From Sarcodiotheca gaudichaudii (taxonomy: Eukaryota; Rhodophyta; Florideophyceae; Gigartinales; Solieriaceae): a stretch of DNA of 64,000 nucleotides. How positions within the stretch are numbered: the first letter of the stretch is position 1; every line of letters begins with the position of its first letter. The stretch lies in the NCBI GenBank assembly GCA_032355985.1, contig JAUKVZ010000001.1:1-64000 (forward strand). Reading direction: 5' to 3'. Under the pieces are notes generated by a model, which saw only the letters and a program-made list of their open reading frames with translations, did no database searches and was not told the DNA's origin. The position numbers and the translations under genes are program-made. Below, in pieces: positions 7,043-16,494 of the stretch.

Positions 7043-10000
7043 ATGCCATCAAAAGGCCACATTCAGGCCGGCGCGATCTCGGCAGCCGCACTCGCCCTGC
7101 TCGCCATGCCGGCGACCGCGGAAGTCAATCCCCACGCCGGAATGCTCCGCTTCCCCGATGTCAGCGATTCACACATCGTCTTCAGCTACGCAAACGACCT
7201 GTGGACGGTCCCCCGCGAAGGCGGCGAAGCCACACCACTCGCCAGCCCGCCCGGACTCGAAACGTTCCCGAGATTCAACGCCGATGGCGAAACCATCGCC
7301 TTCGTCGGCAACTACGACGGCGATCGCGATATCTACACCGTCCCCCTCGGCGGCGGCATCGCCTATCGCGTCACCCATCATCCAGCCAACGAAATGCTCA
7401 ATGGCTGGACGCCCAATGGCGATCTCATCTTCACGATGAACGGCCTCGCCGGGCTCGGCAGGCAGACGCAGCTCTTCACCGTCAGCCCCGAAGGCGGCAT
7501 GCCCACGCAGCTTCCCGTGCCCTATGGCGCCAATGGCGCCATCAGCCCCGATGGCCAGTGGCTTGCATACACACCCCACACGCGCGACACGCGCACATGG
7601 AAGCGCTATCGCGGCGGCATGGCCACCGACATCTGGCTCTTCAACCTCAGTGACTACTCCTCAAAGAAGATCACCGACTGGGAAGGCACCGACACGCTGC
7701 CCATGTGGCACGGCGACACGGTCTATTACCTCTCCGATGCCGGACCTGAATCGCGCCTCAACATCTGGTCCTACGACACCGACAACGGCCGGCGCAAGCA
7801 GATCACGCACTTCAAGGACTACGACTGCAAGTGGCCCTCCATCGGTCCCGGCCCGCGCGGGCAGGGTGAGATCGTTCTTCAGAACGGTCCCTCCCTCTAC
7901 CTCGTGAACCTGCGCAATGGTCAGGCGACGCCCGTCAATATTTCCATCCCCGGCGATCGTCCATCACTTCGCGCAAAGAGCGTCGATGTCGGCGACACCA
8001 TCTCATGGTGGGACATCTCCTCAACCGGCAAGCGCGCCGTCGTCAGCGCACGCGGCGATGTCTGGACCATCCCCGTTGAAAACGGCGCGCCGCGCAATCT
8101 CACACGCACCGATGGCGCCTTCGAGCGCTATCCCACGTGGAGCCCCGATGGCCGCTGGGTGGCGTACATGTCAGACGCCAGCGGCGAATACGAACTCTGC
8201 ATGACGCAGTCAGACGGCAAAGGCGACACGCGCCAACTCACCTCCAACGGAAACACCTTCCGCTACGAACCCATCTGGTCGCCTGATTCGAAGATGATCG
8301 CCTTCACCGATAAGACGGGCGCCATCACACTGCATGTGATCGACACCGGCGAGACGAAAGTGATTGATCGCGATCCGTGGGCGTGGGACTCCTCCGGCCG
8401 CAGCCTGAGCTGGTCGCACGACAGCCGCTGGCTGACGTACGCCCGCAGCGGCGGTGAGCAGCCGGACACATCCATCTGGATCTATAGCGTCGAAGATGAC
8501 ACCGCGCAGCAGGTCACGAACAACATGTTCAATGACTCGACGCCCACCTTCGATCGCAAGGGCAACTTCCTCTTCTTTGCAAGCAGCCGTCACTTCCAGC
8601 CGTCCTACGGCGATCTCGATACATCATTCATCTACGACGGCACCGAGGTGATCCTCGCCGTGCCGCTGACGAATGATGTCGAGTCTCCCTACGCGCTGGA
8701 AAGCGATGAAGAAACATGGGATGACGAAGCGGACGAAGACGAAGACGAAGACGAAGACGCCGAAAGCGACGATGAAGAAGACGCCGACGATGAAGGTGAC
8801 GAAGCCGAAGTCGTCGACGATGGGCTGACCGGCACGTGGGAGTTTCAGATGACCGGCGAAGGCCTGCCGCCCGGCGGCATGTCCGCGACGCTCATCCTCG
8901 CGCTTGAGCCCGATGGCAGCGTGACCGGCACCGGCATTGCGCCCATGGGCGCAGCGCAGGTGATCGCCGGATCATTCGATCCCAACTCCGGGCGCCTCGA
9001 ACTCACGCTCGAGTCACCCGAAGGAGAGCAGTTTGAGATCGATGCGACCATCAACGGTGAGTCCATCACCGGTACGGTCAACAGTCCGGGCATGGTCGCT
9101 GACTTCGACGGCAAGCGCACCGTCGTTGGCGCCTCCGATGACGCCGATGGCGGCGCTGATGAAGAGGCGAAGGAAATCGTAGAGATCGATTTCGACGGCT
9201 TCGAATCCCGCGCCATGATCCTCGATATCTCGCCCGGCAACTTCGGCGAGATGCGCGTCAATGACAAGAATCAACTCATCTACGTGCGCTACAGCAACGC
9301 TCGCGGCGGCAGCCCGGCCATCAAACTCTTCGACATCAATGATGACAAGAAGGCTGAAAAGGATGTCGCTTCCGACGCCGGTGGATTCGAGATCTCCGGT
9401 GACGGCAAGAAGCTGATGGTTCTGCGCGATGGCAGCGCCATGATTCAGGACGCCTCCGCCGGCGCCACCGGCAAGAGCGTCAGCACGAAGAATCTCAAGT
9501 CGACCATCAATCCACGCTCTGAGTGGAAGGAAGTCTTCACGGACGCATGGCGCATGCAGCGGGACTTCTTCTACGATCCCAACATGCACGGCGTTGATTG
9601 GGATGGCGTCTACGATCAGTACAGCGCCATGCTCGATGACTGCGTCTCACGCGAGGATGTCGCCTTCGTCATCCGCGAGATGATTTCCGAACTCAACGTC
9701 GGCCATGCCTACTACCGAGGCGGCGGCGACGTGGAGCAGCAGCCCAGTGTCAATGTCGGCCTGCTCGGTTGTGACTTTGAACTCATGGACACCGATGATG
9801 GCCGCGCGTATCAGATCACGCGCATCATCCGCGGCGCCCCGTGGGACGCCGACGCCAAGGGCCCGCTGAGCCAGCATGGCGTTGATGTCAAGGAAGGCGA
9901 CTATCTGCTTGCCGTCAACGGCATTGATATCAACCCTGATGTCGATCCGTGGGCGCCCTTCGTCGGCACGGCCGGCCGCTCGACGACGCTGACTGTCAGC

Positions 10001-10753
10001 GAGAAGCCTTACTTCGACGACGATGCGCGTGAAGTCATCGTCAAGCCGATGTCCAGCGAAGGCGGCCTGCGCTATCGCGCATGGGTTGAAGAGAAGCGCA
10101 AGCATGTTGACTACATGACCAATGGCCGCGTGGGATACATCTACGTGCCCAACACCGGCAGGCAGGGTCAGAACGAACTGGTGCGTCAGTTCTACGGCCA
10201 GCGCAACAAGGAAGGCCTGATCATCGACGAGCGCTGGAATGGCGGCGGCCAGATTCCGACCCGTTTCATCGAGCTGCTCAACCGTCCGGTGACCAACTAC
10301 TGGGCTCGCCGCGAAGGCAAGGACTGGGCATGGCCGCCCGATGCGCACTTCGGACCGAAGGCGATGCTGATCAACGGTCTTGCCGGTTCGGGCGGCGATG
10401 CGTTCCCGTACTACTTCAAGCAGGCCGGGCTCGGCCCGCTGATCGGCATGCGCACCTGGGGCGGCCTGGTCGGCATCATGGGTGAGCCGCCGCTGATCGA
10501 TGGCGCCGGCATCACCGTGCCCACGTTCGCGTTCTATGAAACGGATGGCACCTGGGGCATCGAAGGCCACGGCGTCGATCCGGATATCGAGATCGTCGAT
10601 GATCCGTCGCAGATGCGCGATGGCGGCGATCCGCAGCTGGATGCGGCCATCAACTACGTCATGGGCGAGATTCAGCGTTCGCCCTACGTGGCGCCGGAGC
10701 GACCGGAGGGTCCGGATCGTCGCGGCATGGGAGTGACCGACGCCGACAAGTAA
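7043..10753 (+). CDS. Tricorn-type S41 protease, exported
   Basis: 1236 residues. The open frame reaches back to 5807, but the ATG at 7043 has AGGAG ten bases upstream and begins a signal peptide (HIQAGAISAAALALLAMPATA). Order: WD40-like propeller repeats (about 35-530; many SPDGRW/DG motifs such as WSPDGRWVAYMSDASG), an acidic tract of Asp/Glu (about 552-590), an inserted lipocalin-like beta domain (about 595-690, starting GLTGTWEFQM), a second propeller part, the tricorn core C1 with His888 (LNVGHAYY), a PDZ domain, and the C2 core with the GSGGD nucleophile Ser1116. Tricorn proteases degrade peptides processively; the signal peptide places this one in the periplasm. The nearly pure Asp/Glu linker and the inserted domain are additions to the classical tricorn plan. 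Confidence 0.9.
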   Translation: MPSKGHIQAGAISAAALALLAMPATAEVNPHAGMLRFPDVSDSHIVFSYANDLWTVPREGGEATPLASPPGLETFPRFNADGETIAFVGNYDGDRDIYTVPLGGGIAYRVTHHPANEMLNGWTPNGDLIFTMNGLAGLGRQTQLFTVSPEGGMPTQLPVPYGANGAISPDGQWLAYTPHTRDTRTWKRYRGGMATDIWLFNLSDYSSKKITDWEGTDTLPMWHGDTVYYLSDAGPESRLNIWSYDTDNGRRKQITHFKDYDCKWPSIGPGPRGQGEIVLQNGPSLYLVNLRNGQATPVNISIPGDRPSLRAKSVDVGDTISWWDISSTGKRAVVSARGDVWTIPVENGAPRNLTRTDGAFERYPTWSPDGRWVAYMSDASGEYELCMTQSDGKGDTRQLTSNGNTFRYEPIWSPDSKMIAFTDKTGAITLHVIDTGETKVIDRDPWAWDSSGRSLSWSHDSRWLTYARSGGEQPDTSIWIYSVEDDTAQQVTNNMFNDSTPTFDRKGNFLFFASSRHFQPSYGDLDTSFIYDGTEVILAVPLTNDVESPYALESDEETWDDEADEDEDEDEDAESDDEEDADDEGDEAEVVDDGLTGTWEFQMTGEGLPPGGMSATLILALEPDGSVTGTGIAPMGAAQVIAGSFDPNSGRLELTLESPEGEQFEIDATINGESITGTVNSPGMVADFDGKRTVVGASDDADGGADEEAKEIVEIDFDGFESRAMILDISPGNFGEMRVNDKNQLIYVRYSNARGGSPAIKLFDINDDKKAEKDVASDAGGFEISGDGKKLMVLRDGSAMIQDASAGATGKSVSTKNLKSTINPRSEWKEVFTDAWRMQRDFFYDPNMHGVDWDGVYDQYSAMLDDCVSREDVAFVIREMISELNVGHAYYRGGGDVEQQPSVNVGLLGCDFELMDTDDGRAYQITRIIRGAPWDADAKGPLSQHGVDVKEGDYLLAVNGIDINPDVDPWAPFVGTAGRSTTLTVSEKPYFDDDAREVIVKPMSSEGGLRYRAWVEEKRKHVDYMTNGRVGYIYVPNTGRQGQNELVRQFYGQRNKEGLIIDERWNGGGQIPTRFIELLNRPVTNYWARREGKDWAWPPDAHFGPKAMLINGLAGSGGDAFPYYFKQAGLGPLIGMRTWGGLVGIMGEPPLIDGAGITVPTFAFYETDGTWGIEGHGVDPDIEIVDDPSQMRDGGDPQLDAAINYVMGEIQRSPYVAPERPEGPDRRGMGVTDADK

Positions 10754-10780
10754 TGGCCGGTCAAGTTGTTTTGTGAAGCT

Positions 10781-10837
10781 TTGATACGGGCGTCCGAGCC
10801 TCTTTAAACGGAGGGGCGGACGCCCGTTTCGTATCAA
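10781..10837 (+). terminator. Long hairpin after the tricorn gene
   Basis: Two nested perfect arms, TTGATAC with GTATCAA and GGGCGTCC with GGACGCCC, flank a loop of about 20 bases. The structure lies 28 bases after the tricorn stop. There is no T run directly behind it, so termination is likely but not certain; an RNA-stability role is possible. Confidence 0.5.
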
Positions 10838-10935
10838 ATAGCCGCAGGCTTTCTGGAAGGCTGCGAAGCGGATAGTGTAAGCGTCCGCCGGCGTGCGCTT
10901 CGCCGGTGCAGTTCAGCCAGAAACCAGAGGAAGCA

Positions 10936-12270
10936 ATGTCGCAGACGGAAACGAAGATTCAGATTCCACACGTGGCGCCGGGTGAAGTCGACGCCATCAT
11001 CGAGCGTCACATGCTGCGAGACGGCATGCCTTTCGTCGTCGATCTTGACAAGTCCTCCGGCTCATGGCTGCATGACGCCAAGACCGGGCGCGACTATCTG
11101 GATTTCTTCAACTACTTCGCGACGCAGCCGCTGGGGCATAATCATCCGGCGATGCTGGATCCGGAGTTCGTCGCGCACATCGGACGCATCGCCGTCACCA
11201 AGCCTTCCAATGCGGACTTCTACACGGCGGAGATGGCCGCCTTCGTGGACACGTTCGGCAAGACGGCGATTCCGGACACGCTGCCGCATCTGTTCATGGT
11301 CTCCGGCGGCGGGCTGGCTGTTGAGAATGGATTGAAGGCGGCGTTTGACTGGAAGTTCCAGAAGCGCGCCGAGCGCGGGCTGCCGGATGATGAGGATCTG
11401 AAGATCCTTCACTTCCGCGAGGCGTTCCACGGGCGCACCGGCTACACGATGAGCCTGACGAATACTGATCCGAACAAGGTCAAGCACTTTCCCAAGTTCA
11501 ACTGGCCGCGGGTGGTCAACCCGAAGGCGTCCTTCCCGATCGATGAGCATCTGAAAGAGATCGAAGCATGCGAAGCGGAGTGCTTTGCGGAGATCGAAGA
11601 AGCCATCGCCAAGGATGGCGATCGCATCGCGGGCATGATCATCGAGCCCATTCAGGGCGAGGGCGGCGACAATCACTTCCGGCCGGAGTTCTTTGCGCAG
11701 CTGAGAAAGATCTGCGACGAGAACGAGATGCTGCTGATCGTCGACGAAGTGCAGACGGGTGTGGGCACGACGGGCAAGTGGTGGGCCTACCAGAACTTCG
11801 GCTTCGAGCCGGACATTCTGTGCTTCGGCAAGAAGATGCAGGTGTGCGGCATTCTTGCCGGGCGACGGCTTGATGAAGTGGATTCCGTCTTCAAGGTGTC
11901 CAGCCGCATCAACTCGACATGGGGCGGCAATCTTGTCGACATGGTGCGCGCGACGCGTTATCTGCAGGTGATCGAGTCCGAGGGGATGCTGCACAATGCG
12001 GCCGTCATGGGCGAACGTCTGACGACGGGTCTGCATGAGATTGCGAAGCGATCGGGCGGGAAGATCTCCAACGTGCGCGGACGCGGGTTGTTTGTCGCAT
12101 TCACGCTGCCTTCGCCGGCTGACTGCGGCAAGTTCCTTGGCCGTGCGCAGGAGCTTGGACTGCTTGCGCTGCCTTCGGGCGTCTCATCGATTCGCTACCG
12201 GCCGCCATTGAATGTGACGGCAGAGGATGCAGACAAGGCGCTGGAGCTGACGGAGCAGGCGCTGTCGTAG
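10936..12270 (+). CDS. lat: L-lysine 6-aminotransferase
   Basis: 444 residues from the ATG at 10936, which has AGAGGA just upstream; an in-frame ATG at 10906 would add ten residues. A class III PLP-dependent aminotransferase: PLP-pocket region VSGGGLAVENGLKAAFDWK, the conserved aspartate in LLIVDEVQTGVGTTGKWW, and the Schiff-base lysine in FGKKMQVCG (Lys300, the same number as in the mycobacterial enzyme). The FGKKxQVCG context and the IEPIQGEGGDNHF stretch are typical of lysine epsilon-aminotransferase rather than ornithine or GABA transaminases. The reaction moves the epsilon amino group of lysine to 2-oxoglutarate, giving piperideine-6-carboxylate, a lysine catabolic or secondary-metabolism step. 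The gene stands alone; the partner dehydrogenase is not in the window. Confidence 0.88.
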   Translation: MSQTETKIQIPHVAPGEVDAIIERHMLRDGMPFVVDLDKSSGSWLHDAKTGRDYLDFFNYFATQPLGHNHPAMLDPEFVAHIGRIAVTKPSNADFYTAEMAAFVDTFGKTAIPDTLPHLFMVSGGGLAVENGLKAAFDWKFQKRAERGLPDDEDLKILHFREAFHGRTGYTMSLTNTDPNKVKHFPKFNWPRVVNPKASFPIDEHLKEIEACEAECFAEIEEAIAKDGDRIAGMIIEPIQGEGGDNHFRPEFFAQLRKICDENEMLLIVDEVQTGVGTTGKWWAYQNFGFEPDILCFGKKMQVCGILAGRRLDEVDSVFKVSSRINSTWGGNLVDMVRATRYLQVIESEGMLHNAAVMGERLTTGLHEIAKRSGGKISNVRGRGLFVAFTLPSPADCGKFLGRAQELGLLALPSGVSSIRYRPPLNVTAEDADKALELTEQALS

Positions 12271-12322
12271 ATTGGCGCGCCAAGAAGCACACGAGAAGAT
12301 GCGCAGGAGAGAGGGGAGATCC

Positions 12323-15300
12323 GTGAACGAGAACGGAGCAAGCTCACCGAAGCGGCGCAGGCGCATGCGGCGCGTTCTGTCGATCGGCGCGATCATCGTG
12401 CTTGCGCTGCTTGTCGTCATTGGTGTCTTCGGTCCATCCGTGGCGGGCGCTGTTGCGCCGGGCGTGATGGCTTCGATGATCGAGCGGACGATGGGTCCGG
12501 ACGCCGAAGCGCATGTGAAGGGTGTGAAGCTGGCTTGGCTTGCGCCGCTGCGCATCGAGTCGCTGGAAGTGATGGATGAATCGCAGGGTGTGGATGCGAA
12601 TCTCACGCTGGAAAAGAGCGGCGGGCTGATCGGCCTGGCGCTTGGGCGCGCTGCGCTTGGTGAGGTGACGATCGGCGGCTCGCTGGAGCTTGAGATCGGC
12701 GAGCCGGCGATTGAAGATGACGAGGCGGAGGCTGCCCAGGGCGCGCAGGCGACGCCGGCGGCGCAGCGCGGGCCGGTGCGCGTGCCGAAGCGATTGCAGG
12801 CGGGCGTGATCTTCGATGATCTGCATGTGTCGGTCGGTCCGATGGATCGCAAGGGCTGGACGGAGCGGGTAGTTGATCTGCGGCTGAACGGGCAGGTTGA
12901 TATCGCTCCGGGCGGCGTGGTGAAGGGGAATGTCAGTGCGGCGTGTGATGATGAGGCGCTTGCGCTGGATGTGGATGTCAGGGATCTCTGGGGCGCCGAT
13001 GGCGCGCTGCAGGCCGAACGCGGCACGGGCACGGCGAATATGCAAGGCGCGATCGCATCGCGCACGTTTAATAGGCTGAGCAATCTCTTGGATCTGGATC
13101 TTGCCGCGGCGGATGCGGCGCTGAACGTGCAGATGAAGGCGACGGGCGCCGATGATGCGAGTCGGCTCACGATCAATATCGGTGAGAAGGCGCAGACGCC
13201 GGTGTGGGCTGCGCTGGAGCTGACGCTGACGGGTTCGGAGCTTGATCTTGTCAGCGCCGGCTCGTTTGGCGCGATCTGGTCGGCGAAGACGCTGGGTGAA
13301 ACGCTTTCGAACTTTGACGCCATCGTGGATCTGGAATCGGATGTGATGTTCGAGGCCGATGCGCAGGCGATGAAGCTTGACTTTGACGCGACGGGCTATG
13401 ACATCGTGCGCGTGGCGATGATTGATGCGCAAACGACGCCGATGAAGGCGAGCGTGTCATACCTTGATGGAAGGGCGGAGGTCGTTGAACTGGCGCCGAT
13501 GACGTGGCAGATCATCGCCAATGGGGCGGATGTGCAGCGCACGCTTCGGGCGGGGACGGATGCGACGATCAATGGTGATTCGGCGGGAGCGATTGAGCTT
13601 GCGCTGACACTGCCGCCGCCGGCGGCCGGGGACGCGCCGCCGACTTCGTTTGCGCAGGCGTCGGGTTCATTGACTGCTTCGAAGGTGTCTTCGGAACTGC
13701 TGCGGCCGCTGCTGACACGGGCGGGCGTCAATGCGCAGGAGCTGCTGGGCAAGTCGATGGACTTTTCAATGGCGATTGAGGATGCGTCCAATGGCGCGGC
13801 GGGTGGAGATGAGCCGCGGCTGGTGATGGTGAAGCTGACGAGTTCGAACCTTCGCGGCGAGGCGCCGTTTGATCTGACGGAGGATGCGCTTACGCTGCGT
13901 GAGCCGGCGACATTCTCAGCGCCGAAGTCGCAGGGGCTTGCGAGCATTCCTGAAACGCTGGGCGAATATCGCAAGCTGAGCACGGGCAAGACGAGCCTCG
14001 TGATTGATTCGCTTTCACTTCCGATGTCGGACTGGGCGCCGAGCCTTTCGGGCGCGTCGGGCAGCGCATCGCTAACGATTGAAGGTCTGGAGTTTGTGGA
14101 TCGTCTCGGCGCGGAGCTTGATCCATTAGTGATTCGCGGGCGATTGATGGCCGGCGTGACGCTCTCGGCGGATGCGCCGCTGGAGGCGCATCTGCGCATC
14201 GAGGGTTCGGATCAGCCTGATCCGCTGCTTGTGGATTTTGCATGTTCATTCCAGCAGGGAGCGCCGGGCTCGGATCGTGCGCGTTCGCCGCTGCACGCGG
14301 AGCTGCTTGTTGAGCACGTCTCCACGCGTCTGCTTGTCGGCGGTGAAGACACGGAGTTTCTAGAGAATCTGCTTGTCGAGGCGATCGGCGAGACGTTTTC
14401 ACTGAAGAGTGTGGCGGATGGATCGGGTGATGGGTCGCTGATCCGGGCGCCGTGTGAGGTGACATCGCCGACAAGCACGGGCAAGGTGACGATGGAGTGG
14501 TCGCCGGGGCGTCGTCTGGCGGCAAGCGACATTCTGCTGAACGTTCCTGCGCGTCCGCTCATGCTGCAGGCGATTCTGCAAAAAGCATTCCCGGATTCGG
14601 AGCCGCTTGCTTCACTGAATAGCGCCGTGCCGGCGGAGATTCGTTGTTCGCTGCTGGAGTGGACGTATGACAGCAAGGGCGAGCTTGTCATGTCGCCTTG
14701 CGTGGTGACGGCGGGCACGCAGGACATGATGGCCTTTGAGGACATTGAGGTTCCGGGCGTCGGGAAGTCGAACATTCTGATTGGCGATTCGCGCGTGAAG
14801 ATCGCGTATGACCCGGGTGGGGCGCCGCTGGCGAAGATTGAGTACTCGGCGCGCATCGGCAGCCGCCAGATCGGCGATCAGCCGTTCGGCTCGGTGGCAG
14901 TGACCGGGGCCGGTGGTCCGGATGGCGGGGAGCTGACGTATGAGTTGCATCTGAAGGATGTGGCCGAGGCGGTGCAGCGTTTTGAGGATCCTGAAGCGAT
15001 TGTCGCGGCGTTCGGCGAGACGCTTGATGTGACGGGCACGGCGACGATTCGTCCGAGCGATCAGGCGTTTGCTTTTGTGATTGCGTCGCCGCGGCTGAAC
15101 GGGCATGCGGACGTCGGCGTTCGTGACGGGCGTATCGGCGTGCGAAAGCAATCGGAGCTGACGTGGCGCGTCGGCGAGCGTTTTGCGAATCGGGTGATCA
15201 CGAAGTATCGGCCGACGTTGTCGAAACGTCTTCGCATCGACGGCGACACGGATCTGGAAATCAAGGCTTCGCGTTTTCAGTTCGGCGCCGAGGGAACGAC

Positions 15301-16477
15301 GCGCAATCGTGATGAGGAGTTGATTGACGCGACGCTGGCGATTCATGGCGCTGATATGTCCGGGCCTGAAGGCTGGAAGCGCACGCTGGAGCGTATGTCG
15401 CTTGCGATCAAGGAGGACAATGCGGTTCATGGCATCCGCATGGATGGGGACATGGACTTCGGCGGCGCGGATGCGCTGAGGATTGAAGCGCAGGTGCTTG
15501 ATCTGGTCAATGCGCAGGATGTGTGGACGCCGAGCGCATCGAGCGCGAAGATCATGGTCGACGGCGAGGTTCCGGGCGTGCTGCTGGATGGGGCGGCCAA
15601 TGCCGGCGGATACATCGCTGAGGCGGTGGGGCCGTGGGCGACTGTTGATCTGGACTTCGATATTCCGCGCGAGGGTTCGGCGCCGGCGCATGTGAAGCTG
15701 GAGTCGGATCGCGCGATGGCGACATTGACGGGCGCGATTGAGGGAGGCGTCTTCACGGCGAGCGAAGAGGCGCGCATCGAGCAGCGGATCATGACGCCGG
15801 AGCTTGGGCGCATGCTGTTCGGCGTGTTCTTTCCGCTGGTGACGAATGTCGAGAAGACGGAGAGTGAGAAGCCGGCGGTCTTTACGGCCAACGGGCTGAC
15901 GCTTGATCTGCGGGGCGATGTGACGAAGCTCAACGGCGAAGTTGAGATTGATCTTGGCGTTGTGCGATTCGAGACGCAGGACTTCTTCGGCAAGCTGCTG
16001 AAGGCGTCGGGGAATAACTCGCGAGGAGAGCTGCTTCAGAACTGGCCGAGCTTCAAGGCGCAGGTGAAGAAGGGTGTGATTTCATACAAGCGGGTGAATC
16101 TGCCGGTTGGTGACTTCACGCTGGGAACGAGCGGCACGGTGGATCTGCCTCAGGGGAAGGTGGATCTGATTACGTATGTGCCGTTCTCGGCGCTTGCGGC
16201 TGATGTCGGCAAGTCTATCGCGAAGATCCCGGGGATGGGCGGGCTGGCGAACATTCCGCTGCGCACGCGAGGGCCTTACTCGGATCTGAAGACGGATGTG
16301 GCGCTGGACAAGATTCCGGGCGAAGTGCTGACGACGCCGGGGCGGCTGCTTGATCAGATCTTCAAGGATCTGACGGGCTCGGGGAAGCAGCGCATCAAGA
16401 GCGATGATGCGAATCCGAAGAGCGAGCCGACCAACACGGAGCTGACGGATGGAAGTGATGATCCTTCCGGCTCGTGA
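12323..16477 (+). CDS. Giant AsmA-like envelope protein
   Basis: About 1384 residues from the GTG at 12323, preceded by GAGGGGAG at a good distance; an ATG at 12299 or TTG at 12272 are alternatives. A basic N-terminus (KRRRRMRR) and one membrane helix (VLSIGAIIVLALLVVIGVFG) are followed by a very long beta-rich periplasmic region. The C-terminal 250 residues contain AsmA-like elements (LRGDVTKLNGEVEIDLGVV, then VDLPQGKVDLITYVPFSALA and IPLRTRGPYSDLK). AsmA-family proteins (YhdP, TamB, DUF748 relatives) form hydrophobic grooves that move phospholipids between membranes, or help outer-membrane assembly. This fits the other envelope genes here. The assignment to a particular subfamily is not possible by eye. 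Confidence 0.7.
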   Translation: MNENGASSPKRRRRMRRVLSIGAIIVLALLVVIGVFGPSVAGAVAPGVMASMIERTMGPDAEAHVKGVKLAWLAPLRIESLEVMDESQGVDANLTLEKSGGLIGLALGRAALGEVTIGGSLELEIGEPAIEDDEAEAAQGAQATPAAQRGPVRVPKRLQAGVIFDDLHVSVGPMDRKGWTERVVDLRLNGQVDIAPGGVVKGNVSAACDDEALALDVDVRDLWGADGALQAERGTGTANMQGAIASRTFNRLSNLLDLDLAAADAALNVQMKATGADDASRLTINIGEKAQTPVWAALELTLTGSELDLVSAGSFGAIWSAKTLGETLSNFDAIVDLESDVMFEADAQAMKLDFDATGYDIVRVAMIDAQTTPMKASVSYLDGRAEVVELAPMTWQIIANGADVQRTLRAGTDATINGDSAGAIELALTLPPPAAGDAPPTSFAQASGSLTASKVSSELLRPLLTRAGVNAQELLGKSMDFSMAIEDASNGAAGGDEPRLVMVKLTSSNLRGEAPFDLTEDALTLREPATFSAPKSQGLASIPETLGEYRKLSTGKTSLVIDSLSLPMSDWAPSLSGASGSASLTIEGLEFVDRLGAELDPLVIRGRLMAGVTLSADAPLEAHLRIEGSDQPDPLLVDFACSFQQGAPGSDRARSPLHAELLVEHVSTRLLVGGEDTEFLENLLVEAIGETFSLKSVADGSGDGSLIRAPCEVTSPTSTGKVTMEWSPGRRLAASDILLNVPARPLMLQAILQKAFPDSEPLASLNSAVPAEIRCSLLEWTYDSKGELVMSPCVVTAGTQDMMAFEDIEVPGVGKSNILIGDSRVKIAYDPGGAPLAKIEYSARIGSRQIGDQPFGSVAVTGAGGPDGGELTYELHLKDVAEAVQRFEDPEAIVAAFGETLDVTGTATIRPSDQAFAFVIASPRLNGHADVGVRDGRIGVRKQSELTWRVGERFANRVITKYRPTLSKRLRIDGDTDLEIKASRFQFGAEGTTRNRDEELIDATLAIHGADMSGPEGWKRTLERMSLAIKEDNAVHGIRMDGDMDFGGADALRIEAQVLDLVNAQDVWTPSASSAKIMVDGEVPGVLLDGAANAGGYIAEAVGPWATVDLDFDIPREGSAPAHVKLESDRAMATLTGAIEGGVFTASEEARIEQRIMTPELGRMLFGVFFPLVTNVEKTESEKPAVFTANGLTLDLRGDVTKLNGEVEIDLGVVRFETQDFFGKLLKASGNNSRGELLQNWPSFKAQVKKGVISYKRVNLPVGDFTLGTSGTVDLPQGKVDLITYVPFSALAADVGKSIAKIPGMGGLANIPLRTRGPYSDLKTDVALDKIPGEVLTTPGRLLDQIFKDLTGSGKQRIKSDDANPKSEPTNTELTDGSDDPSGS

Positions 16478-16494
16478 GTTCGTCGCGAATCAGT

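Noticed and set aside
9647-10837. A 396-codon open frame on the minus strand opposite the tricorn gene
   Set aside because: It has no recognisable domain and covers the S41 core coded on the plus strand.
10754-10935. DnaA boxes as support for an origin
   Set aside because: I looked for TTATNCACA-like sites here and in 6872-7042 and found none, so the origin idea rests on skew only.
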